DNA of 64,000 bases. Origin: Bimuria novae-zelandiae CBS 107.79 (lineage: Eukaryota > Ascomycota > Dothideomycetes > Pleosporales > Didymosphaeriaceae). This document shows positions 10,632 through 20,286 of the stretch, piece by piece. Position 1 is the stretch's first letter; every line of letters starts with the position of its first letter. The notes beneath the pieces are model-generated. The model was not told the origin of the DNA and ran no database searches. It worked only from the letters and a program-made list of their open reading frames with translations. Made by a program: the position numbers and the translations under genes. The stretch is from the NCBI GenBank assembly GCA_010015655.1, contig ML976721.1, positions 328,731 to 392,730 on the forward strand, read 5' to 3'.

Positions 10632-11149
10632 CTAAGTAGTAAAATTTAGTGCTAATTTAACTGCAAGTCCAAGCGTGACTGAGCAGACTAATGGCGGGTA
10701 AACCTAAAAGACTATATAGATCAAGACCAATAAAAAAAGTATCGCGGGTAAGAATATTGTCAAGTTCACTATAATGGCCACTTTGGGATATCTGACCGTA
10801 AAGAGCATTAACAAGGAAGATATAAGAAGTGCCCAATCAATCAAATTTATATCGGCGGCAGTGCCCTTTTTTCCCACTCGGGATCTCTAAGATGCTCTTG
10901 AGGTTGTCCAACATCTTGTCCGCCAATATTGGAACGAAGATAAACGAAAAAAACGGCAAGGAAAAACATAAGCCAGAGCTTGGCCTGGCGAACCTGTGAG
11001 TGTATGTACTGCATTGTCCCTGTTGACTATATGCTGTCAGCACATGGAGTAGTAATCTCGCTCGGATGGGGGTATACATACATAACTGGGCCAGTTATCT
11101 CGTACGGAAATGAATAGCGTGCCATATCGACGTCTCTCATATATTCCTA
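10632..11149. other. Intergenic region
   Basis: Balanced-GC sequence lies between the solo LTR and the HET pseudogene. Similarity to HET proteins stops near 11150, and the sequence left of that has only short frames that I do not recognise. Confidence 0.5.
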
Positions 11150-11867
11150 TCTCGTACAAAAGGCGGGACATGGCTCTTTCCTTTCCCTCTCCATAGATCA
11201 ATGGCATGTAAATGTCGAAGATCCCGAGGAGGGAGTATGCTGCATCTTCCTACCGCTTCGTAGAGCGAGCCTTTGCCCAGGACAAACGCTACCGAACACT
11301 GAAATATCCTAAAGGACAGCCTTGTACAGCCTCAGTGGAGATACCTGTGGCTTCAACAATGTGAGGGAGAAGGTCATCGCGGGTCCCAATGCGCTCTGCA
11401 TCTTTAGTGTAGAACTCAATGCGTTCCGGAGCCACAAGCTCCTGCAGTGTCCAACCGCGGGTGAACCATCTGCTTTTCTCGAAACATCGATTGTCGACAC
11501 GGAAGTCGTAGCTCGAGACGTCGGCCAAGAAAACGAAGCATGCTGCCGCGTTCTTGTACGAACGGAACATCGAATTGATCGCCTCCGATAGCTCTGCGCT
11601 ACTGGACTTGTCGATGCAGCAGGTATCAATCCAAAAGTATCGGAGACCATGGTCAGCAGCCTGTTTGGCGCAGAAGAGTAATTTCGCATAACCGGCTTTG
11701 TTCCGAGCGGCGATGGAATTTTCAACGATGTCTTTGAAGGTTACCTCCTGGTCATCGGCTCCCCAGGTGTGAGAAAATATTACATAGCGAGGGTTGTTGC
11801 TGTGGAACTCGGCAAGGCCGAAAGTGATGCCGCCCCAATTGTCGCAGTGTTCGCGCAAGAGCCTCAT
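11150..11867 (-). pseudogene. HET-domain (heterokaryon incompatibility) pseudogene
   Basis: From an ATG at 11867 the frame reads 192 residues of clear HET domain: PRYVIFSHTWG, YFWIDTCCIDKSSSAELSEA, and SRWFTRGWTLQELVAPERIEFY. A TAG at 11291-11289 interrupts it, but the same frame continues with family-typical residues RLSWAKARSTKR, a second TAG at 11252-11250, then EDAAYSLLGIFDIYMPLIYGEG and about ten more residues before similarity fades near 11150. Two in-frame nonsense codons plus loss of the C-terminal region mark it as a pseudogene. HET proteins mediate non-self recognition and programmed cell death between incompatible hyphae. It lies between two transposon-rich blocks, a usual setting for decaying HET genes. 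Confidence 0.85.
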
Positions 11868-12399
11868 TGATTAGGAATGGACAGCATATATTGGCGAGAG
11901 AAGTTGTGTTTTTCAAGCAGTGTAATCTTAACTTGTGGAGCTACAAGATCGGGTGAGTGTGAGTCTGATGGTGTTTGATGTCAGGTCAATAACGTCAGAA
12001 GTAGCTTTTTCAAGCTTTTCTCTTATCGTCTTCTACGACCTGAATAGATAATGCGACACACAGCAACCGAAAAACGCGATGATCACAGCAACAGAATAGC
12101 GCACCAGAACAATACGTAACTGCGGATGAGGGCGCGATGAAGTAGGTGGAGGTGGCTGAGCTTCTCCCACGCCCCGCCGAGGCCTTCTCGTATTCCTTCA
12201 GCCTCACCATCAGTCCTCAGGCTCATATTTTCCTTGGTCGTCATCACCGTCCCGAACAGACCATGGGGCATACCAACAATCAATTTCTGGGTCAATGATC
12301 AATGTGTAATGGACTTTTCAAACTAGAAGAACTTTTATTCGATAGTGCCCATGCGCTCGCGCGAATACACCATTTCCTCCTGCGGAAATGCTTTCCATA
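11868..12399. other. Intergenic region
   Basis: About 530 bp lie upstream of the HET pseudogene. Only short frames without recognisable similarity are present. Confidence 0.5.
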
Positions 12400-12504
12400 C
12401 CGTGCCTTGGCAGTCAGTGCGCAGCGTCTGTCAATGCACAGCGTTAGTCAATGCGCACCTTGAATAGCAAATTTTAAGAAAATTAACAACTTTAAAGTCT
12501 GAAA
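12400..12504. mobile_element. Left end of a pogo-type DNA transposon
   Basis: After a TA (12398-12399) the sequence starts CCGTGCC and carries three spaced copies of a CAATGCGCA-like unit (near 12415, 12433 and 12450). The same arrangement of terminal CCGTG plus repeated TCAATGCGCA occurs in the inverted repeats of the element at 60256-62317. It appears to be a terminal repeat cut off by the Fot1-like element that begins at about 12505. No matching right end was found. Confidence 0.5.
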
Positions 12505-14685
12505 ACGTACTTCATAAGCGAGATGATCACACACAAGCGAGCAGACCACACAAGCGAGCAGATCACTCCGCCAAGACCCCACCAAAATCTAAACTTTACA
12601 CAATAGTACAGTACGCGCATAAATAGTTATACGTAATTATAATAGTCTAATTTACGTTTATAGCCTACTTATAAGTTGTTTTATTATACCTAGCCTCGTA
12701 GCCGTGTCTTGTCACGATAACCTCCTAGGCAACCTGACAGCCTAGACGTACTATTAACAATAGTACGTTAGTATATAGACTTCTGCCTCCAAACTTATAC
12801 TTCAGGAACTAAAGGTCTAATAGCCTTAGCCCTAAAAGTCTATTAGCCTAGACCCCGAAGCTTGCTTCTGATTGGTTAGACACGACGCTAGCCATCTAGG
12901 TACTAGTACCTAGACTAAGCGAGATAGACAGATCCACGCTGGATAGGGGGAGAAGACCTTTTTTCCTTATTCAACGTCTTGTACCTACACGTAGACACCG
13001 AACGAGTATATCAATCTAGCCTACCTAGGCCCAGAAAACTTCTACTCGTTGCTCTCGTGACATGTCTATAGCGCTATTAAGTAGGCCTATCTTAATTAGC
13101 GCATACTCTTTTCTTTCCCTTTTTCTATTATTATACGCTATAAAGTCCTTTAGGGTAGTTAACTATTAGCTATTAGTAGCTATAAAGACTTCTTTTTATA
13201 TAATTTATGTCACGTAGTAGCCTTATTAGTACTTTAAAGCTTAATAATCTATTTCTACACTAACACTTGCTTATACATTACTACTATTATACGTTTTACT
13301 ATCTTTTTAAAGGCTTCAACTATATTTATTAGAATACTATTTCGATATCTTTAAATCCTCTCTTACAAGCATTAATTATATCCTAAATTTTAAAATATTA
13401 CTAGGCGTCTATAACTACTATATATTATTATATATAGCAAAAGGTAAAGGCGTACGCAGATAAACGTTAAGCTTTAAAAGATTAGTACTTTAAAAACCTT
13501 TTTAAATATTACTTTGAATAATTATAGCTTTAGAAGTACTAATAAAATATGATAAGAACTTAAATTTAGTAATATATATAATATTATTATATATTAATTC
13601 CTTAGCTTAGCGCCTATATGCCTTGGTTAATAAAAAATACTTTATATTTAGTAGCTATAAGAGGTGCAATAAATATAGCAGTATATAAAAAGTAATAATT
13701 TTTTATTTATATAGTATTACTAAAACTTAAGAAAGTTATAGCTTTTATAGCTATTAGTAATAAGTAGCTAATAGCTATTAATAGTATGCCCGTTATATAT
13801 GCGTTAAAATATTTTAGTTATTATAAACTAAGCTTATTTATTATTAAGCTATTTTTAAACCCTCTAAAAATATAGTCGCGAGGTAGATTTTTCTTTTAGT
13901 ACTAAGTAAAAAGGTAGTGCTTATCTTAAAAGATAGTTAAGGGTAAAATTACCTACCCTATCGTGTTAATATCTTATATAATTATTATTTACTCTTAATT
14001 ACCTTACTTAATACTTCTCAGCTATACTTAATATTTAAAGTCTATAATAATTACTCTAATTATATTATATTAATTATAAAGTATAACATATTAAAATTCT
14101 AGTTGTTATTATTTAGGATACTATACTTAGCTTTAGTATTCTTTATAAGCTAGAACTAGGCTTATATAATCTTAGGCTCCTTATAGAGGACCCTTTTATA
14201 GTTATACTTTTAATTAAGCTTCACTTAGAGCTCTAACTAGCGCTTTATAAAGTTTATAGCTTAGTTTTAGCTAATAGGCTTGCAGCGCTACTTAGTAAAA
14301 AAAAATTGGCTATATCTTTAATAATAATAAGCTAGGATAAAAATTCTTACGTATTGAGGTTAGATATATACTAAATAATTACCTAGTTCTTTATTTTTGG
14401 GAAATTAATTAAGTTAGGGATATGACTATATTAAAAGGTAATTCTAGCTTAGTATATACGTAGTATACTTTAAAACATATTATAAACAGCTATAGCGCAT
14501 TACTAACTTAAAGTTATATTTTATTTAATAGCCTAGAGCGTAAGCTATATACGAGTTTCTTTTAATTATAGTAGCTAATAATATAGTTAGGATATCGCGT
14601 TATGCTGTTATTAATAGTATAATTTGGTAGGGTCTTGGCAGAGTAATTAGTCCGATTATATAATTAAGTCGCTTATAAAGTACGT
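12505..14685 (-). mobile_element. RIP-degraded Fot1-like (pogo/Tc1-mariner) DNA transposon
   Basis: Inverted ends are recognisable despite damage. The left end starts ACGTACTTCATAAGCGA and includes CTCCGCCAAGACCCC near 12565; the right end, reversed, starts ACGTACTTTATAAGCGA and includes CTCTGCCAAGACCC. A TA follows the right end; the left neighbour is AA, so the TA duplication is not intact. The interior aligns block by block with the element at 42043-43881. Read on the minus strand near 13310-13190 it resembles a transposase C-terminus, but stops are everywhere. The left terminal repeat carries an extra tandem copy of a cacacaagcgagcaga-type unit. Confidence 0.65.
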
Positions 14686-16137
14686 TAACTTTATATTTAA
14701 ATTTTGTTTATTATCTCTTTAAATCATAATGGGATATTATTTATATTAAAGGTTTATAATAGAAAAACATTACCTAGATATAAAGTTAGAAGACTATGAA
14801 GTTCTTAATTTTCTTAAAATTTACTAGTAAAAGGGTGTATATGAACTAACGCTATGCACTAACTGTTAAGGCACGATAGTAAAGCTTAGTAGGACTCGTC
14901 TTAGTTCCTTTATAATACCTAAATTACAACCTAACTATACGGTACTTATTAACTCGCCTATTAACTAGGAAGATAGTCGCTATAGATTTCCTAGTACCGC
15001 GCACCTAGAGTTTCTTAATATACTATCCTTAACCTAATAATATAATTTTAGTGATAAAATATTAAGTTAGAAGTAATATGTATACTTTATATTAAACTAC
15101 GTACAATTTTAACAGTATTTTTATATTATTTTAATAGTATATTAAATTTTAAAGTAATAATAATACACATAGCAAAAGTTCTTAAAGCACCTACCTACCT
15201 ATAAATACTTACCTAAATATTAATATAAGTAAATATTTACTATCTCTAAATATCCTTTTGGATACTTGTAACGATAGCACGTGGTAGAAATAGGGACACG
15301 TGGCTACTCGTGAAGCTAGAATTGAAACACTAGTTCTAATACTACTTATATATTATACTATACAAGAATACACCAGCTTTAGTATTCTTGTACGTACGTT
15401 TTGGTACAAGTGGGGGAAGCCACATAGTATTGACTTAGTAAGCAGGGCGCTTACCTTATTTTAATACTAAAGGGATATATAGGGACTATTTTTAATAGTG
15501 CACGTGGCTATTAGAGTCTACAATTAGTACTATTTAGCTAGACCCTAGGGCGCCTACGGGTTTTATAGTAACTAATAGTGGCATAGTATAAGGGAGTTAC
15601 GTAATTACTTAACGAGCTAGATTGAGCAGATTAAGCAGAAATATAAAACTACTATACCTACTCGCCATGCTTGCTTTAAGCACTTCGAGTAAGCTAAGTA
15701 TATAAGAGCTTAAAAATAAACTTTTATCTTTGTATTTAATCTATTTATTAATTTATTAATTTATAACTTTAATACTCACGTTCCTATTAATAAGCATAAG
15801 TAACTAATATACTTTTCTTACCTATCTAGTACTCCTGCCTAAGAACTAACTATTAACCTTCTAAGGCCAACTACCTTAGTGGATTTTAATATCCTTTTAC
15901 CTATCCTTATACGTTTCGGGTACCTTAACTAGTACCCTACCTATATATATAGTAGTTAGAACCTAAGCTATTAGCTCTGCTAATTACTTCTTAAACTATT
16001 AGATCTTTTTAGCCTAATTAGCTAAGACTATTATTACGCTTATAGTTGGCCTAAAAGCACTACTTCTAATTAGAATCCTTAAATTAGTAAAGCTTAACAG
16101 TATTATTATGTTATCTCAGACCTTTATGTAGTTAAAG
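14686..16137. repeat. AT-rich RIP-degraded repeat block with LTR-like part
   Basis: The sequence is TA-dominated without open frames. From 15268 to about 15780 a less damaged segment beginning TGTAACGATAGCACGTGG and ending in a long AT-rich polyadenylation-like stretch resembles a retrotransposon LTR, and what follows might be the start of its internal region. No second copy or target duplication was found here, so the type stays open. The block ends abruptly at the family 1 LTR at 16138. Confidence 0.4.
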
Positions 16138-16878
16138 TGTTATAAGGCCTATACATACCTAAGCCTTTTCCGTGTAAGGGAAGAATATAACAAGGATAAT
16201 ACACCTTAGAAATATTTAATAGTAAAGAGCTAAAGATAATACTAGATATACTAAAATAATCTAATCCTATAATAAACTATAGGATAACTAACTAAGAGGT
16301 TTACTTAAAATATCTTAAATAAACTATAAGGAGGAGAAAAGGTATAGAGAATCTATTAAACTATATACTATCTATTCTAGCCCATGCTACAATTAAAATT
16401 ATTATTATAATCCTGCTAAGAGCGGCTTGCCCCTTGGGATAAAATATTATGCAGGACAACGTCACGTGACTGTTGACCTAAGCTGCCCCGTGCTTCCTCG
16501 TGTTCCCTTTGTTCTGTACATTTGCTCACCACTGTCCTGTCGGCGTCTTTGTCTGGTAGGGATGGGCATGTAACTTACGAATTACCGGATACCCCGTATC
16601 GGATATGGTATATCCAGGGATAGCGATTTAGTTACCGTATGCCAAGCCCTATATATACTATTCTTAGTAACCCCCTTACTATTTTAAAAAAAGTCTAGTT
16701 TATACTAGAAAAACTAGGCTTCTTCAGAATTTTAGTGGGTTGCCGAGGACGTTACTAATACACGGGATATCCCGTATTATACGAGATACAGTATATCCAC
16801 GTATCAGTCACCAAATCCCGTATCGGGACATCCCTATTGTCTGGTATCTTCGCCTTTGAGGTTTCCAGGATTGTAACA
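16138..16878. mobile_element. Second LTR copy (family 1), split by a hAT-type MITE
   Basis: It begins TGTTATAAGG and ends GATTGTAACA, matching the solo LTR at 10131-10626 along its length once the 280-bp insert at 16557-16836 and its duplication are removed. The flanks TAAAG (left) and GGGGA (right) do not match. This copy is therefore not a simple solo LTR; it may be one end of an element whose other end is lost or rearranged. Its right edge cuts a pogo-like transposase gene. Confidence 0.75.
16557..16836. mobile_element. hAT-type MITE (non-autonomous), 280 bp
   Basis: The element starts TAGGGATGGG and ends GGACATCCCTA, so its ends are inverted repeats with the TAGGGATG consensus known from Ac/hAT transposons. 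It is flanked by a perfect 8-bp duplication TTGTCTGG (16549-16556 and 16837-16844), the size typical of hAT. The homologous LTR at 10131-10626 has the unoccupied site with a single TTGTCTGG at 10585-10592. There is no coding capacity. The interior has several palindromic CCCGTAT/ATACGGG-like motifs. Confidence 0.85.
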
Positions 16879-17310
16879 GGGGAATCCTAGCCACGCGCGG
16901 CAAGTAGACTATCTGTCATCTGCCGTACGTTAATAATCTGGGGCGGAAATCCTCGCCGATCAAGGTCTAGAATCCACTCTACTAGGTACTGCTCCTCTAT
17001 TAGGTGTAGCTTTCGTTTCTGTGCGTTGGTAATAGCTTGTGGGAGGGAGCCGTTGACGCGATCTTGGAGAGTTGACCGAAGGATACCATATATTTTAGCT
17101 ACCCTTCGCTGGCTTAATTTTTGGCTTGTTTGATAGGTCTGCTTCGAGAGAGCAAGCCTACCCTCTTTTTGAGTCTGCTGGGCGCGCTGGGTGGGCGGCA
17201 TCGCGAGAGTTGTGAGAAGACGCGTCGCGATTTTGGTGGGGTGGCCGGATGAGTGATCTGGCCGAATGAGTGATCCTTCACGTTAGCGAGCACAGCCGCG
17301 TCAACGGAGG
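16879..17310 (-). mobile_element. 5' remnant of a pogo-like DNA transposon
   Basis: The outer end lies next to a TA (17311-17312), and the terminal segment carries two copies of a GATCACTCAT-type repeat and a CCACCCCACCAAAATCGCG stretch. The latter resembles the inner part of the terminal repeat at 12560-12585. It contains the start of a transposase gene and is cut at 16879 by the LTR. It is not RIP-mutated, unlike its left neighbour. Confidence 0.65.
16887..17201 (-). pseudogene. Truncated pogo/Fot1-type transposase N-terminus
   Basis: The 104-residue frame from 17201 contains a Psq-type helix-turn-helix (QKLSQRRVAKIYGILRST) followed by the start of a CENP-B-type DNA-binding region (EQYLVEWILDLDRRGFPPQ). 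These are the two N-terminal DNA-binding modules of pogo/Fot1 transposases, which bind the terminal repeats. The reading frame is intact but meets TAG eight bases before the LTR boundary, and the catalytic DDE domain is absent. It is a fragment, not a domesticated gene as far as visible. Confidence 0.8.
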
Positions 17311-17312
17311 TA

Positions 17313-17751
17313 TACCTCATTTAGACGCGGGCGGGTACTCATCCGGTGCTGCCATCTCCCCTTCCCACCCAATCACATCCACCTTTCTCGCTTACGCTTG
17401 ACGACACCCGTGGTAAAGTATGTACGTATTCCCTGCCTAGCCCTCGGGGATATGTTTCCATCGCGGACGGCGGATGGCGGCCGTAAGCGCGGCATACGCA
17501 TTGGCTACAGAGTGAGGGTTAAGTCCCCTGAGGGAGGCTGTACGGCGAAGGGTCATGCAGGGACAATATGCGAGCGTGTGATCCTGGTCAGGATGGAGAT
17601 AGTAAGGGTATGGATAGATGCAGACAGGCCCGCTCTCCCACTGTATGTAGACAGCGGAATAAATAGCGCTGATGCGGACAGAGTCTGGTGAGGACAGCGG
17701 GGAGCAAAACTGCTCATTCTTACACGGTTAGTTTGTCTGAGACGTACCAAG
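17313..17751. promoter_or_regulatory. Upstream region of the flavo-oxidase gene
   Basis: Non-coding sequence of 439 bp lies between the transposon remnant and the oxidase ATG. An AATAAATAG stretch near 17658 is the only TATA-like sequence, about 90 bp before the start. Any regulatory role is positional inference. Confidence 0.35.
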
Positions 17752-19677
17752 ATGGCTCGTACTTCTTCTCTCCTCGTTGCGCTGCTTGCTGCGTTCGATA
17801 GTGCCGTCGCGGCGCAGTGGAAGGGCGAGGTTAAAAAGGTCGATGGCGTTACGTACCAGTGCAAGTGCTACTCCGATAACGCCTGCTGGCCGACTACCGC
17901 GGATTGGAAAGCGTTGAACACGACGGTGGATGGGGCGCTACAACTTGCTATCCCGCCGGGTGCTCCCTGCCACAAGAAGTTTGAGAACGGGACGGTCAGC
18001 ACTTTCGACGAGGCGGCGTGTGCGGAAGTGAAGGCGAACTGGTTCAATGAGCAGTGGTTGTGAGTAAAGAGGTCCCAGTTGTGAAGAATGGAACTGACGA
18101 AGTAGAACCGATCATCCAATTGCCAATTTGTGGCCTCTTTACACCAACAACACTTGCTTGCCGACCGACGACCCGAACTCGTCGTGCACACGGGGCATGT
18201 ATGGCGTCTACGTCGTTGTGGCGAAAACGAAGGCGCAGATCAAAGCTGGTATCGATTTTGCGCGCAAAAGGAACTTGCGTCTTATCATCAGGAACACTGG
18301 ACATGATTTCATGGGCCGCTCGACTGGATACGGATCTTTGATCATCAACACTCATAGCTTCAAGGACGTGAAGTTCGTGAAGAAATATAGCGGACCTGGC
18401 GACTGGACTGGCAGTGCTGCAGTCGTCGGTGCGGGTGTCCAAGGTCGGGAGTTGTACAGACAAGCTTTTGCTCAGAAGCCTCCAGTCGTGATTGTTGGCG
18501 GAGAATGTCCGGTAAGCCAGTCGTATCTTAAGATCAGACCAAATGCTGAAAGTATCGAAGACTGTAGGCTGGGGAGGCGGATATATCCAAGGCGGTGGCC
18601 ATGGCCCGCTTACTACGATCTACGGTATGGGCGCTGACAATGTTCTCTCGTTCGATGCCATAACGGTAGAGGGCGAGTATGTCACCGCCAATGCGTACGA
18701 GAACCCTGATCTCTTCTGGGCGCTCAAGGGTGGCGGTCCATCCACGTTCGCGGTGGTCGTCTCTCTGACTGTGAAAACGTTCCCTGAAATACCTACGGCC
18801 GGTACTACAATCAACGTGGGTACAACCTCCACTAACTGACTCGGACTCACAACTGACTTCCCAGATCAACTCGACCCATACCAATGACACCGAGGTCTTT
18901 AACAAAGGCTTCCACATTTTCCACAACCTGGCGAACCACTATGTTGAAAACGGAATGTTCGTATACTTTGAAGTAAGCCCCGGGAGACTGCACATTGCTC
19001 CCATAGTTGGTCCGCGCATGGACGAGAAGAAGCTCAACGAAGTTCTGAAGCCTCTCTTCGACCAACTCGATGCCGCAAAGATCCCACACGACAGACACAC
19101 CAAGGCCTTCCCGACATTCTTTGAGTTTTACATAGACATGTTCGAAGACGAGCAACCCAATCAGAACTCAGTTGTAGGCGGACGCCTATTCACGCACAAG
19201 GATCTTGATGACAACGCCGACAAGGTGGCCGACGCCATCCTCTTTGCCAGCAACCACCCCACGCCTGAGACGATCGGCATCTCAATCGGCCACATCGTTG
19301 ACCCGGGTCATGGCGTCCCCGTGGCAGACAATGCTATCAATCCAAAATGGCGCAACTCCAGCAGCTTCGTCATTACGAATATCCTCATGACTGGTTTGGA
19401 GTCTTGGGAGGAGAAGAAGCAGCTTGAGGACGTGCAGACAAACGTTGTGGGCAAGAAGCTCCGGGAAGCTGGTCCTGACGGCGCGACGTACGTGAACGAA
19501 GGAGACCTGAACGAGCCCAATTGGCAGGAGTCCTATTGGGGGGCTAACTATCCCAAGTTGCTTCAGATCCGCAAGAAGTGGGATCCCAAGGGAGTCTTGT
19601 ACACGAAGACGACTCCTGGCACGGAGGACTGGGAGGTGCTCGACTATGGGACGAAACTCTGCAAGAAGGTCCAGTAG
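17752..19677 (+). CDS. Secreted BBE-type FAD-linked oxidase
   Basis: Four exons, 17752-18059, 18106-18511, 18561-18815 and 18865-19677 (introns 46, 49 and 49 bp), encode 593 residues. The N-terminus MARTSSLLVALLAAFDSAVAA is a signal peptide. The FAD-binding PCMH-type domain follows (about 110-310), with RNTGHDFMGRSTGYG (H169) and GGECPTVGWGGG (C237). These are the histidine and cysteine that carry bicovalent FAD in BBE-like enzymes, and the second motif forms across intron 2. NWQESYWGANYPKLLQIRKKWDP near the end is the BBE substrate/flavin domain. Such enzymes oxidise alcohols, sugars or alkaloid-like compounds using O2; the substrate is unknown. The intron 1 acceptor is ambiguous between 18102 and 18105. 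No biosynthetic cluster surrounds it. Confidence 0.9.
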
Positions 19678-20286
19678 GCTTGCGGTTTAGGAAGACGGGC
19701 TTTCAGGCTCGTTTTGGTACTCGGTGTCACTGTAGATTTCGGAGATTTGACCTAGCTTCAGGGTAGATTCGGTTGCCTACAATGATATCAATGTGTAAAT
19801 GGAATGTGATGAGTCAATGACACGGGTCCTATCTGCGTACACAAAAATCACATGGTGATGCGATTCCCGAGGTCTTTTCGTCGATGCGATGATAAGACGG
19901 TTGGTGCTTGGCGTTGGGGAGGAGGGCAGGGGAGTGAAAGGCTGTGGCGCGATGACGCGCTTGCGGCTAGCGCGAATTCACAAGCTCGCTCAAGGGACGC
20001 CAACTCAGTCCGACAACATCATTGCGCACGCCTCCTACTTACGTATCTCCGGTCGTACTACAATTCTAACGCTGGGAATAGGTTCGCGATACATCCTTTG
20101 TTGCAGCTACCCCACACGTTCACCCCTCTTATCCGCAGACGTTGCTCCTCCGCATCCTCACACCCCCCGGCAGGCACCACTTTGCGACGCCCCAGCGCTC
20201 GACACCACCGGTTTGTCCGGGCTCCACTGCGAGGACCCATGGTCCGCGTCCGATGATTTTTTGCGAGTATCGCCCTCATCGATTGA
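19678..20286. other. Intergenic region
   Basis: This is the 3' flank of the oxidase and the upstream region of the Vrl1-like gene. Only overlapping short frames are present, with no recognisable product. Confidence 0.5.

Noticed and set aside
10131..16878. One 6.7 kb LTR retrotransposon with the two family 1 copies as its LTRs
   Set aside because: The left copy has its own perfect AGATC duplication, the right copy's flanks do not match it, and the sequence between contains a HET pseudogene and DNA transposons rather than gag-pol.
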